The position numbers and the translations under genes were made by a program. The notes beneath the pieces were generated by a model that ran no database searches, was not told the DNA's origin, and saw nothing but the letters and a program-made list of their open reading frames with translations. Of a DNA stretch of 9,777 nucleotides, positions 1 through 6,296 are shown piece by piece (the first letter of the stretch is position 1; each line of letters opens with the position of its first letter). The DNA comes from Patescibacteria group bacterium (GTDB lineage Bacteria > Patescibacteriota > Minisyncoccia > Phycocordibacterales > PALSA-1337): NCBI GenBank assembly GCA_028864955.1, contig JAGWLE010000026.1, forward strand, positions 1-9,777, in the 5' to 3' direction.

Positions 1-1237
1 GAATCTCGCCGACCATGATGATGTCCGGGTCCTGGCGGAGTGTCGTGCGCAAGCCGGTACTGAAATCGTAACCGATCTCCGGCCGGACCTGCGACTGGGA
101 AACGCCTTCGATCTGATATTCGACCGGATCTTCGAGCGAGAGAATATTGTAACTCTCGCGGTCAAGTTCGTTCAGGATGGAATAGAGCGTCGTCGACTTG
201 CCGGATCCGGTCGGACCGGTGATGAGTATCATGCCGTACGGCGCGTCTATGGCCTTGCGCATCATTTCTTCATAGCGCGGCGACAGGCCCAGATCGGCAA
301 GCTTGCGGACATTGGCTGCCTGATCGAGAATACGCATCACCACCTTTTCGCCGTAGTACGCCGGGAATGTCGAGACGCGGAAATCGACGCGGCGGCCGTC
401 GATGCGAGCGCTGAAGCGGCCGTCCTGCGGCTTGCGCTTCTCATCGAGCCGCATATTTGACAAAACCTTGATACGGGCCACGACCTGCGAGTGCACTTGC
501 GGCGGCAGCACCAGGCTGGTATTCAAAATGCCGTCGACGCGGAAACGCACCCGGACCTTGTCGCGCATGTGCTCGATGTGCACGTCCGAGGCTTCGCCTT
601 CGACCGCATAACGAACGACGGTCGCGACGATCTTGACCACCGGCGCGTCTTCAATGATGAGCGCCTCCTCTTCCTGGCCCTTGCCGGTCTTGCCCTTGCC
701 CGCGGCTGCGCTGTCGGCCGCCGCGCCGGCAGGCGGTGGTTCGGGTTTTTTGACGCTGTCCGTCTCCACCGACAGCTCCGTCTCCAGCTCCGACAAGGCC
801 TTGTTGACTTCGCCGGTCAGTCCTTTATACATTTCGATAACTTTGTTGAAGTCATCGATGGTGATGAGAAAGATCTTGTATGGAATGTTCTTTTTGCCGG
901 CCAGGAAATTCAAAGCGTCGCGCGCCTCCATATTGTCGGGATCAACGACGCCAACCTCGAGCGATCCTTCCTTTATGCCGATCGGCACAAACCGGTAATG
1001 CCGCGCCGATTCTTCGGGAATATAGTCGAGAATCTCAAACGGCACGCTGGTGTCGGCGATCGAGCGTACCGGAATATTCAGAAATTCGCCGCGGGCAGCG
1101 ATGATATCATCGGGCTTGACGCCTCGCGCCAGGAGCGCTTCTTCGAGCGACGTGCCCGACGCCATCTGCTTGCGCACCTCGCGCATGTCGTCACGCGCGA
1201 TCTGCTTCTTTTGTAAGAGAATATCGAGAACGCTCAT
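1..1237 (-). CDS. pilB: Type IV pilus assembly ATPase PilB (GspE family), C-terminus cut by window edge
   Basis: This is the hexameric cytoplasmic ATPase that powers pilin polymerisation. The frame is open to base 1 and gives 412 residues; PilB proteins usually have about 560, so roughly the last 150 are missing. Residues 1-140 form the MshEN/GspE N-terminal domain. Residues 163-191 are a low-complexity Pro/Ala/Gly/Lys linker ending in acidic residues. The N2 and ATPase domains follow. Walker A is GPTGSGKST at 341-349, an Asp-box region with LEDPVEY lies at 368-374, and the Walker B segment DPDIIMVGE begins at 403. The His box and any zinc-binding tetracysteine lie outside the window. The ATG at 1237 is 12 bases after the stop of the pilP-like gene and has no Shine-Dalgarno sequence. 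As last visible gene of the operon it is probably co-transcribed with pilM onward. A GspE of a type II system is the alternative, but the pilM/N/O neighbours favour PilB. Confidence 0.95.
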   Translation of the reverse strand, partial: MSVLDILLQKKQIARDDMREVRKQMASGTSLEEALLARGVKPDDIIAARGEFLNIPVRSIADTSVPFEILDYIPEESARHYRFVPIGIKEGSLEVGVVDPDNMEARDALNFLAGKKNIPYKIFLITIDDFNKVIEMYKGLTGEVNKALSELETELSVETDSVKKPEPPPAGAAADSAAAGKGKTGKGQEEEALIIEDAPVVKIVATVVRYAVEGEASDVHIEHMRDKVRVRFRVDGILNTSLVLPPQVHSQVVARIKVLSNMRLDEKRKPQDGRFSARIDGRRVDFRVSTFPAYYGEKVVMRILDQAANVRKLADLGLSPRYEEMMRKAIDAPYGMILITGPTGSGKSTTLYSILNELDRESYNILSLEDPVEYQIEGVSQSQVRPEIGYDFSTGLRTTLRQDPDIIMVGEI

Positions 1238-1249
1238 ATGTCAGATGAT

Positions 1250-1585
1250 TCAGTGCGACGGCGCCTGGAGCGTCGTGGGAATGCCCGGTACCGGTGCAAA
1301 AGGATTGACTCGACCGACATTTTCCGACTGTATCGGCACGCTGTAATCCCGCAATGTGGCATAGGCCGGATCGCTGAAGAGGGTCGTGTCGATGTGCAAG
1401 CTCTGGATCTGCTGCAGGAGAGCGATGACCTGGGCGCTGACATCATTGGCCGGCGACTGGTCAAGCGTGGCCGAAGCCGGCGCCGCCGTACCTTGGTAGT
1501 AGAAATACGCCACGGCGCCTATGGCCACGACGGCCAGAATGATCAGATATGGCTTTTTTGATGATTTCTGGGGATGCATGGTCAT
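1250..1585 (-). CDS. Small single-pass membrane protein with NPF motif, PilP-like position in pilus operon
   Basis: This 111-residue protein is not confidently assignable to a named family. A short basic cytoplasmic N-terminus (residues 1-12) precedes one membrane helix (about 13-30). An extracytoplasmic region follows, with a predicted helix around 49-65 and a C-terminal NPFAPVPG segment starting at 94. PilP proteins carry a comparable (D/N)PF segment, and the gene lies exactly where pilP would, between pilO and pilB. I therefore infer a reduced PilP-like partner of PilN/PilO; it lacks PilP's beta-sandwich domain and shows no lipobox cysteine. The start is the ATG at 1585, which overlaps the pilO TGA in an ATGA arrangement typical of translational coupling. 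A TTG at 1600 and an ATG at 1579 are in-frame alternatives. No Shine-Dalgarno is visible. Confidence 0.8.
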   Translation of the reverse strand: MTMHPQKSSKKPYLIILAVVAIGAVAYFYYQGTAAPASATLDQSPANDVSAQVIALLQQIQSLHIDTTLFSDPAYATLRDYSVPIQSENVGRVNPFAPVPGIPTTLQAPSH

Positions 1586-2199
1586 TGTTCGCGGAGCCAA
1601 TAGGTGCGCAGAGTCACTTGGAACGTGTATACGCCGTTGCTGGCCGCCGTCATGGACAGGTGCGTCATATCCATGATGCGCAGGTTAGCTTCGAGATCCT
1701 GCATGAAGCTGATAAATTGCAAGTACGGCGCGTTGACGGTAAACGAGACCGTGACCGTATCCAGTATCGGTGCGACGATGGTCGGCCCGACGGCGCCGGT
1801 GGCGGCGGCCGCGCCAACGACCGGCGGCGCGCCCGTTGTCGGCGCGGTCGTGCCAGGCGCTGGCGTATTCGAAGTGTCCGTCGTTTGGGCGGTGATGCCG
1901 TTCAGGGCAAAGCCGTGACTGGCGGCGATGTTTTCCAGATCAATGATCAGGCGGATATTGTCGACGGTATTGGGCACCATCTTTGTCAGGCGGTCGCGGT
2001 CGTTCTGGGACAGATTCTTGTAATCGTTCAAAACCTGGTCGCGCACGGCCACGAGCTTCTGCGCGCTGTCGATGGCTGAGAGATACTGGTCATTGACGGT
2101 CTTCACGGCGCTGGCCTGGGCCAGGACATTTTCCGTGACAGTAAAATACGTGCCGACAGCCAGAACGATCAGGATTGTTGCGATGATGTTCCTATTCAT
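1582..2199 (-). CDS. pilO: PilO-like type IV pilus inner-membrane alignment protein
   Basis: PilO pairs with PilN to form the inner-membrane alignment complex linking PilM to the pilus channel. The 205-residue product has a short N-terminus (MNRN), a membrane helix at about 5-20, and an alpha-helical, coiled-coil-like stretch at about 28-95. A low-complexity Thr/Pro/Ala/Gly segment follows at about 105-145. The C-terminal alpha/beta part (about 146-203) includes the pattern APYLQFISFMQDLE, typical of the ferredoxin-like fold of PilO/GspM-type proteins. Sequence identity to classical PilO is expected to be low; the assignment rests on topology, the C-terminal pattern and position. The ATG lies 2 bases after the pilN stop and the gene overlaps the next one by 4 bases, so translation is probably coupled. 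The disordered insert is unusual for PilO. Confidence 0.8.
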   Translation of the reverse strand: MNRNIIATILIVLAVGTYFTVTENVLAQASAVKTVNDQYLSAIDSAQKLVAVRDQVLNDYKNLSQNDRDRLTKMVPNTVDNIRLIIDLENIAASHGFALNGITAQTTDTSNTPAPGTTAPTTGAPPVVGAAAATGAVGPTIVAPILDTVTVSFTVNAPYLQFISFMQDLEANLRIMDMTHLSMTAASNGVYTFQVTLRTYWLREQ

Positions 2200-2201
2200 G
2201 G

Positions 2202-2849
2202 TTAGTAGGGGGACGATGTACTGGTCACCAGAGTCTCATACGACAGCGCCGACGGATTGATATCGGCCGTAAAACTGAAGGACACGACACCGGTCTTGCT
2301 ATCGATGCTGGGATTGGCAATGATCGGATTCTTGACGATATTGTGAAGGTTATAATTTTCCAGAGAACCGAGAACATCGGACTGGAAGGCCACGGCCGCT
2401 AGATTAACTCCAGCCCCGCTCATGGTGATGGCCAAGTCGCCGCCCTGCGCCTGCGGCGTCGTGACATCGAGCGACAGGAATTGGATGTTGTCAATGGTAA
2501 AGTGGGAAATGATCTTGAATATCTGCGACAGCGCCAGGTGATTGCTGAGCAGAGATCTGGCCGTATCGATCTGCACATTGATCTGCTTGAGTTGGGTGAT
2601 CTGATCGATATTGAACTGCTGTTCACGAGCGGACAGCTCTGATTTGTACTGATCTTGCGAGGTTTGGAGATATTGCTTCCAGACGTAGGCGGCGCCGACG
2701 CTGGCAAGCGAAACGACGAACAGGAGGATGCCGATGGTCATGTAGATACTGGTGCCGCCCCGGTGCGGCTTCTGGAGCGTCGGCACACCGACGCTCGGCA
2801 CCGGAGTCATCTTCTTGGGTATGAAAGACGTTTGGAATTTTGGCTCCAT
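2202..2849 (-). CDS. pilN: PilN-like type IV pilus inner-membrane protein
   Basis: PilN is a bitopic membrane protein whose cytoplasmic N-terminus binds PilM and whose outer domain dimerises with PilO. This 215-residue protein has a 33-residue cytoplasmic tail beginning with KFQTSFIPKK, one membrane helix (about 35-56) and a Gln/Lys/Glu-rich coiled coil (about 58-105). A C-terminal alpha/beta domain (about 106-200) contains the pattern FTIDNIQFLSLDV, which fits the ferredoxin-like fold of PilN. The tail has a Phe-Ile-Pro segment where classical PilN has the PilM-binding INLLP-type motif, so it may serve the same purpose; that is inference. It is the first gene after pilM (54-base gap) and has its own extended -10 promoter. 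AGGGA, 4 bases before the ATG at 2849, is too close to be a good Shine-Dalgarno. Confidence 0.82.
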   Translation of the reverse strand: MEPKFQTSFIPKKMTPVPSVGVPTLQKPHRGGTSIYMTIGILLFVVSLASVGAAYVWKQYLQTSQDQYKSELSAREQQFNIDQITQLKQINVQIDTARSLLSNHLALSQIFKIISHFTIDNIQFLSLDVTTPQAQGGDLAITMSGAGVNLAAVAFQSDVLGSLENYNLHNIVKNPIIANPSIDSKTGVVSFSFTADINPSALSYETLVTSTSSPY

Positions 2850-2860
2850 AATTCCCTAGA

Positions 2861-2869
2861 ATTATAGCA
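2861..2869 (-). promoter_or_regulatory. Extended -10 promoter in the pilM-pilN gap
   Basis: On the minus strand the sequence reads TGC-TATAAT, a perfect -10 hexamer (2861-2866) with a TGn extension. No good -35 is present at 16-18 bases. The expected transcript start is near 2854, about 5 bases before the pilN ATG, giving an almost leaderless mRNA for pilN-pilO-pilP-like-pilB independent of pilM. Confidence 0.6.
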
Positions 2870-2903
2870 GGAATACGGGCCGACGAGCTGTGTATAAGTT
2901 CGT

Positions 2904-4004
2904 TCAGGGCAATTCTGATAAACGGCGCAGGGCAGTACCTATGGCCACGGCAAATTCGGGGCCGGCTTCGGCAAACTCCTGTGAAAGGAAGGCTGGCGTC
3001 TCGAGTTTGCCGAACGGATCGGCATAGATGACCTCTGTCTGAAAGCTGATCTTGGCCAAATCGGTGAAGCCTTTGAGGAGAACGCCGCCGCCGGTCAGAA
3101 TGATGCGATTGACGTTCTTATTGTATTTCTTTTGATAATTGAGCAGGGTGGCATTGGCCTCGTAGAACATATAATCGAGATTGACGGTGATAATCTCCGT
3201 GAGCTCTTTGTATTCCGGGCCGCCCTTGAGGCCGTAGGTGCGTTTCATGGTCTCGGCCTCGCCGACGGAGATCGATAGAGCTTTGGATAGAGACAACGTG
3301 ATGTCCTGACTGCCCTTGTTGATGATGTGCGATGAACGCAGCATGCCGCGCTCGACGATATAGAGCTTGGTCGAGCGCGCGCCCATGTCGATGACCATGC
3401 TCGTGGCCACGCCTTGATCGATGACTGAGCGGATCGAGCTGAATATCTCGATTTCGTAAAAACTCGGCTGAAGCATGCTGTTGGCCATGATCGACTGATA
3501 CTGGTTGATGAAATCATTGTGGATAGCGACGACGAGCACTTCCTTGCCTTGCGCCGTCGGTTTAGCCGGACTGCCATCATCGACGGCGTAGTTCTCTTCG
3601 CGCGGAATGATGGAATAATCGAGCAGGACTTCATTGAGCGGCACGGGAATGTATTTGCGAGCCTCGATGGACACCACATCGGAGACCTGTTTGTCTGGCA
3701 CAGGCGGAATGGAGATGAACGTGATCAAGCTGGCGGATAGCGGCAAGGCGGCACCGCAGATCTTGGTGGTGGTTTTCGACTCGCGCAGGATGTCGACAAC
3801 CGCTTCCGTGATCTTTTCCGGCGGCAGAGAGACAGCGCGGCCGATTTCGACGCCGCCATAGGGACCAAGCGCCAGTTCGCCATACGTCTCGAGTACGGCT
3901 TTGCCTCGTTTCTTGCGTATTTGCACGACTTTGACGGCGGAAGAACCGATATCTATGCCAAGCACGCTTGATTCTTTCTTGAAGAGCGACGAGAGAAAGG
4001 CCAT
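2904..4004 (-). CDS. pilM: Type IV pilus assembly protein PilM (actin-like ATPase)
   Basis: PilM is a cytoplasmic actin/FtsA-like nucleotide-binding protein that couples the PilB motor to the PilN/PilO membrane complex. The 366-residue product has the full family length. The phosphate-1 motif is GIDIGSSAVKVVQI (16-29), the phosphate-2 motif is VIDMGARSTKLYIV (204-217), and the adenosine-site glycines are in ILTGGGVLLKGF (302-313). The C-terminal segment FAVAIGTALRRL is typical of PilM. The N-terminus has the amphipathic pattern MAFLSSLFKK. I chose the ATG at 4004 because a perfect TATAAT lies exactly 6 bases upstream; the longer in-frame reading from a TTG at 4055 would run across this promoter. 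It is the first gene of the pilus operon and is transcribed divergently from comF. Confidence 0.96.
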   Translation of the reverse strand: MAFLSSLFKKESSVLGIDIGSSAVKVVQIRKKRGKAVLETYGELALGPYGGVEIGRAVSLPPEKITEAVVDILRESKTTTKICGAALPLSASLITFISIPPVPDKQVSDVVSIEARKYIPVPLNEVLLDYSIIPREENYAVDDGSPAKPTAQGKEVLVVAIHNDFINQYQSIMANSMLQPSFYEIEIFSSIRSVIDQGVATSMVIDMGARSTKLYIVERGMLRSSHIINKGSQDITLSLSKALSISVGEAETMKRTYGLKGGPEYKELTEIITVNLDYMFYEANATLLNYQKKYNKNVNRIILTGGGVLLKGFTDLAKISFQTEVIYADPFGKLETPAFLSQEFAEAGPEFAVAIGTALRRLSELP

Positions 4005-4010
4005 GGTCAC

Positions 4011-4038
4011 ATTATAGCGTCGAGCGAGGATATGTGGA
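4011..4038 (-). promoter_or_regulatory. pilM promoter, predicted leaderless
   Basis: A perfect TATAAT (4011-4016) sits on the minus strand with a -35-like TCCACA (4 of 6 matches) at 4033-4038, spacer 16. Only six bases separate the -10 box from the pilM ATG, so transcription should begin at or within a base or two of the start codon. Confidence 0.65.
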
Positions 4039-4087
4039 AGCACTGGCTGACACAATATCCAAGCGAAGACGATATATGAACAAAGTG

Positions 4088-4093
4088 ATTATA
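4088..4093 (-). promoter_or_regulatory. Second possible -10 box upstream of pilM
   Basis: Another exact TATAAT lies on the minus strand inside an AT-rich stretch of the pilM-comF intergenic region. The hexamer 17 bases upstream (TGTTCA) matches the -35 consensus at only 3 positions. If active it would give pilM a leader of about 75 bases, in contrast to the leaderless start from the proximal promoter. A chance match is possible. Confidence 0.3.
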
Positions 4094-4141
4094 TAGCGAA
4101 AATGCCACAATGAACATCTGTCGCCGCGGCGATTACAGGAC

Positions 4142-4147
4142 TATAAT
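4142..4147 (+). promoter_or_regulatory. comF -10 box, predicted leaderless
   Basis: A perfect TATAAT ends 6 bases before the comF ATG at 4154, the same spacing as at pilM on the other strand. No convincing -35 is visible at 16-18 bases (TGTCGC at 17). The predicted transcript begins at the start codon. Confidence 0.55.
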
Positions 4148-4153
4148 GCCGCC

Positions 4154-4864
4154 ATGACATTCATACGCGCGCTGTACAGTATGTTCAATGAGACGTTTTT
4201 GGAGGCGCTCTTTCCGCAAGCCGAAGCCGAGAAAGAAGTTCTATCGCTCGCGCCGGCGGAGATCTTTCGTCGGCTGCCGCGTGCCAGCGAATTCCCTACC
4301 CGTGAAGCCTGCTCGGTCTTTGCCTACGCCGATGAACGCGTCTGGCGCCTCATCTGGGCCTTGAAATACAAGAAATCCAGAACAGCAGCGGACATCTGCG
4401 GACATGCCCTGCTCAGCATCCTCTCGCTATACCTCCGAGCTGTGCCGGGCATCATCATTATTCCCATGCCCATAACGAGTAAACGCCGGCGCGAACGCGG
4501 ATTCAATCAGTGCGAACTCATAGCCGATGCCATAGAAAAGCTCTGGAACTTATCGCAGCCTGACGCCGCCGAGAAAGCGTCCGCGCCAAACGATCTGCTC
4601 GTCGTCAGAGACTTGCTCCTGCGCACGAGGCACAAAGCCCGTCAAACATTGAAAGACCGCTCCGAACGATTGGAGAATGCTGAAAATCTGTTCGCCGTGA
4701 ATGACGAGGCGCGGCGGCGATTGAAGCCGCTGGCGGAAAACGGAAAATATCTGTTACTGGTCATTGATGATGTGGTGACTACCGGCAGTACTATTAATGA
4801 CGCGATCATGACTATCCGCGGCGCCGGCTTGACCAATTGTTTTGGCCTATCGGTCGCACATTGA
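4154..4864 (+). CDS. comF: ComF/GntX-family phosphoribosyltransferase-like competence protein
   Basis: ComF proteins are cytoplasmic, carry a phosphoribosyltransferase-type fold and are needed for DNA uptake in several naturally competent bacteria; their exact reaction is not settled. The 236-residue product has the family landmarks in order: an IPMPITSKRRRERGFNQ segment (about 102-118), the RTRHKARQTLKDRSERLEN block (about 157-175), and a PRPP-binding motif in LLLVIDDVVTTGSTINDA. Many ComF proteins begin with a zinc ribbon of paired CxxC motifs. Here the N-terminal 55 residues hold a single cysteine, so the ribbon is absent. The ATG at 4154 is favoured by the TATAAT ending six bases before it. 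The gene diverges from pilM, which fits a combined pilus and DNA-uptake role, and converges on tyrS with 9 bases between stops. Confidence 0.88.
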   Translation: MTFIRALYSMFNETFLEALFPQAEAEKEVLSLAPAEIFRRLPRASEFPTREACSVFAYADERVWRLIWALKYKKSRTAADICGHALLSILSLYLRAVPGIIIIPMPITSKRRRERGFNQCELIADAIEKLWNLSQPDAAEKASAPNDLLVVRDLLLRTRHKARQTLKDRSERLENAENLFAVNDEARRRLKPLAENGKYLLLVIDDVVTTGSTINDAIMTIRGAGLTNCFGLSVAH

Positions 4865-4873
4865 GAACGAGCT

Positions 4874-6085
4874 TCAGTCGGCAACGACTTTCACAAACCG
4901 TCGCTTACCGATTTTGAGAATCATCGTCTTGGCCGGCTGAAAATTTGGGTCGGTGATTTTTTCATCATCCTCATCTCGCACCGCGCCGCCGTCGATCAAG
5001 CGTCGCCACTCGGCCTTTGACGGTACGATGTCGGCTTTGATCAGAGCTTCAATCAGGGCTTGCGGACCGGCGGCGCCGGCATTCTTGGGCATAATGATCT
5101 CCCGTACGTCATCCGGCACGCCGCCTTTGGCAAACGTCTTCTCAAATGATTCTTCGGCGGATATGGCGGCCGCCTCACCGTGGAAGCGTTTGACGATATC
5201 GGATGCCACGCGCGCCTTGGCTTCACGGGGGCCTCTTTCCATAAGCCTTGATCTTTCGGCAAGCGGCAAGCGCGTGCAATTGAGGTACAGAGGCTCGATC
5301 ATAGCATCTGGCAGAGCCATGATCGCGCCAAAAAGTTCATTGGCTGGCGCGTTGATGAATACGCCGGTACCGTTAGACTTGGACATGAGCTCGCCGGTTT
5401 TTGGATTGGCCAAGAGATTGAGGGCGATGATGAACTTGTCCTTATTCTTGAGCCGTTTCAAGAGTGTGCGGCCAGCCAAGGCATTGAATGTCTGATCCGT
5501 GCCGCAGAGTTCGGCATCGACGTCCATGGCCACGCTGTCGTAGCCTTGCATCAGCGGATACATGAATTCATGCAGATGAATAGCATTGCCGGCTTTGAGG
5601 CGCCGTTCGAAAAGATCACGTTCGATAAATTGTTGGACGGTGAAATTCGAGGCGAGCTTTATAACGTCTTCAAATGAGAGTTTGGCCAGCCACTCGGAAT
5701 TGAACTTGATAGTGGCGGGATTTGTTTTGTCGTCAAAGCTGATGAGCGGCGCGATCTGACGCTTCCAATCTGAGACATTTCTCTGCACGTCTTCAGCCGA
5801 GAGTTGCGTCCGCGTAGCCGATTTATCGGGATCGCCTATCCTGGCGGTGAAGTCGCCAAAGAGCAGGATGACTTCATGGCCAAGCTGACGCAGTTCTTCC
5901 AGGAAAATGATATTTTTGGCATGGCCGAGGTGAATGGCCGTGAATGTCGGGTCAAGGCCGTAATAAATGCGGATTTTTCCGCCGGACAGAAGCTTTTTCT
6001 TGAGTTCCAGCGTAGACGGGTAGGCCTCGACAACGGTGCCGCGGGCAAATATTTCGTCCAGACGCTCTGGATCGGGTGTATTCAT
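4874..6085 (-). CDS. tyrS: Tyrosyl-tRNA synthetase
   Basis: This cytoplasmic class I synthetase charges tRNA-Tyr with tyrosine using ATP. The 403-residue product has the usual length. The HIGH-type motif appears as HLGH at 52-55 within a YYGLDPTFTAIHLGHA context. The tyrosine-pocket region YPLMQGYDSVAMDVDAEL (176-193) is followed by CGTDQTFN where most family members have GGSDQ. The KMSKS-type loop is LMSKS at 233-237. An S4-like RNA-binding domain occupies about 341-400. TrpRS is unlikely given the S4 domain and the GxDQ segment. The ATG at 6085 is chosen because the longer in-frame reading from 6163 would translate the terminator hairpin at 6121-6158 and its T-run. It has its own promoter just upstream and no Shine-Dalgarno. 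Confidence 0.95.
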   Translation of the reverse strand: MNTPDPERLDEIFARGTVVEAYPSTLELKKKLLSGGKIRIYYGLDPTFTAIHLGHAKNIIFLEELRQLGHEVILLFGDFTARIGDPDKSATRTQLSAEDVQRNVSDWKRQIAPLISFDDKTNPATIKFNSEWLAKLSFEDVIKLASNFTVQQFIERDLFERRLKAGNAIHLHEFMYPLMQGYDSVAMDVDAELCGTDQTFNALAGRTLLKRLKNKDKFIIALNLLANPKTGELMSKSNGTGVFINAPANELFGAIMALPDAMIEPLYLNCTRLPLAERSRLMERGPREAKARVASDIVKRFHGEAAAISAEESFEKTFAKGGVPDDVREIIMPKNAGAAGPQALIEALIKADIVPSKAEWRRLIDGGAVRDEDDEKITDPNFQPAKTMILKIGKRRFVKVVAD

Positions 6086-6095
6086 GGTATTCGTA

Positions 6096-6124
6096 ATACT
6101 AGCGTGCTTTGGCGGAAATGAAAA
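6096..6124 (-). promoter_or_regulatory. tyrS promoter, near-leaderless
   Basis: On the minus strand TTTTCA (6119-6124, 4 of 6 matches to -35) and TAGTAT (6096-6101, 4 of 6 to -10) are separated by exactly 17 bases. The expected start is near 6089, about 4 bases before the tyrS ATG. The -35 lies in the T-run of the preceding terminator. Confidence 0.5.
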
Positions 6125-6158
6125 ATCGGCTGGCAGGGAGAAGTGTTTGCCAGCCGAT
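6121..6158 (-). terminator. Strong intrinsic terminator upstream of tyrS
   Basis: On the minus strand an 11-bp perfect stem (arm ATCGGCTGGCA at 6148-6158, arm TGCCAGCCGAT at 6125-6135) encloses a 12-base loop and is followed directly by a run of Ts (6121-6125). It ends the transcription unit at 6121-6395 and insulates tyrS from it. On the plus strand the stem lacks a following T-run. Confidence 0.88.
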
Positions 6159-6176
6159 GCCAAGAGAACTTGGCCA

Positions 6177-6296
6177 TTAGTGCTTATTTAGCTGGCGATC
6201 GCCTGTCGACACTTTTCGTGCCACACAGTTGACCGCCATTGTCAGGCCATGAGGCGTGACAATGAGTCCGATGAGGATCAACCGAGGTTTGTTCAT
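6177..6296 (-). CDS. Possible 39-residue small protein inside the candidate RNA (doubtful)
   Basis: An ATG frame of 39 codons begins MNKPRLILIGLIVTPHG, a basic tip followed by a hydrophobic stretch, and ends in a polar basic tail. It is preceded by an overlapping mini-frame (MVAQ, stop overlapping as ATGA). There is no Shine-Dalgarno sequence. The frame runs through two well-formed hairpins (6203-6228 and 6237-6264), which makes an RNA function more likely. I cannot assign a family. It could be a small membrane peptide carried by the transcript or a chance frame. Confidence 0.15.
   Translation of the reverse strand: MNKPRLILIGLIVTPHGLTMAVNCVARKVSTGDRQLNKH

Noticed and set aside
491..1216. 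Plus-strand open frame of 241 codons
   Set aside because: It lies antisense to pilB, whose protein shows clear family motifs throughout. GC-rich codon structure keeps the opposite strand open, and the translation shows no recognisable pattern.
4005..4055. 17-residue N-terminal extension of PilM from a TTG codon
   Set aside because: It crosses the pilM -10 box. The PilM N-terminus from 4004 already has the family pattern.
6086..6163. 26-residue N-terminal extension of tyrosyl-tRNA synthetase
   Set aside because: The extension would be encoded by the intrinsic terminator and the tyrS promoter; family members begin near the chosen methionine.
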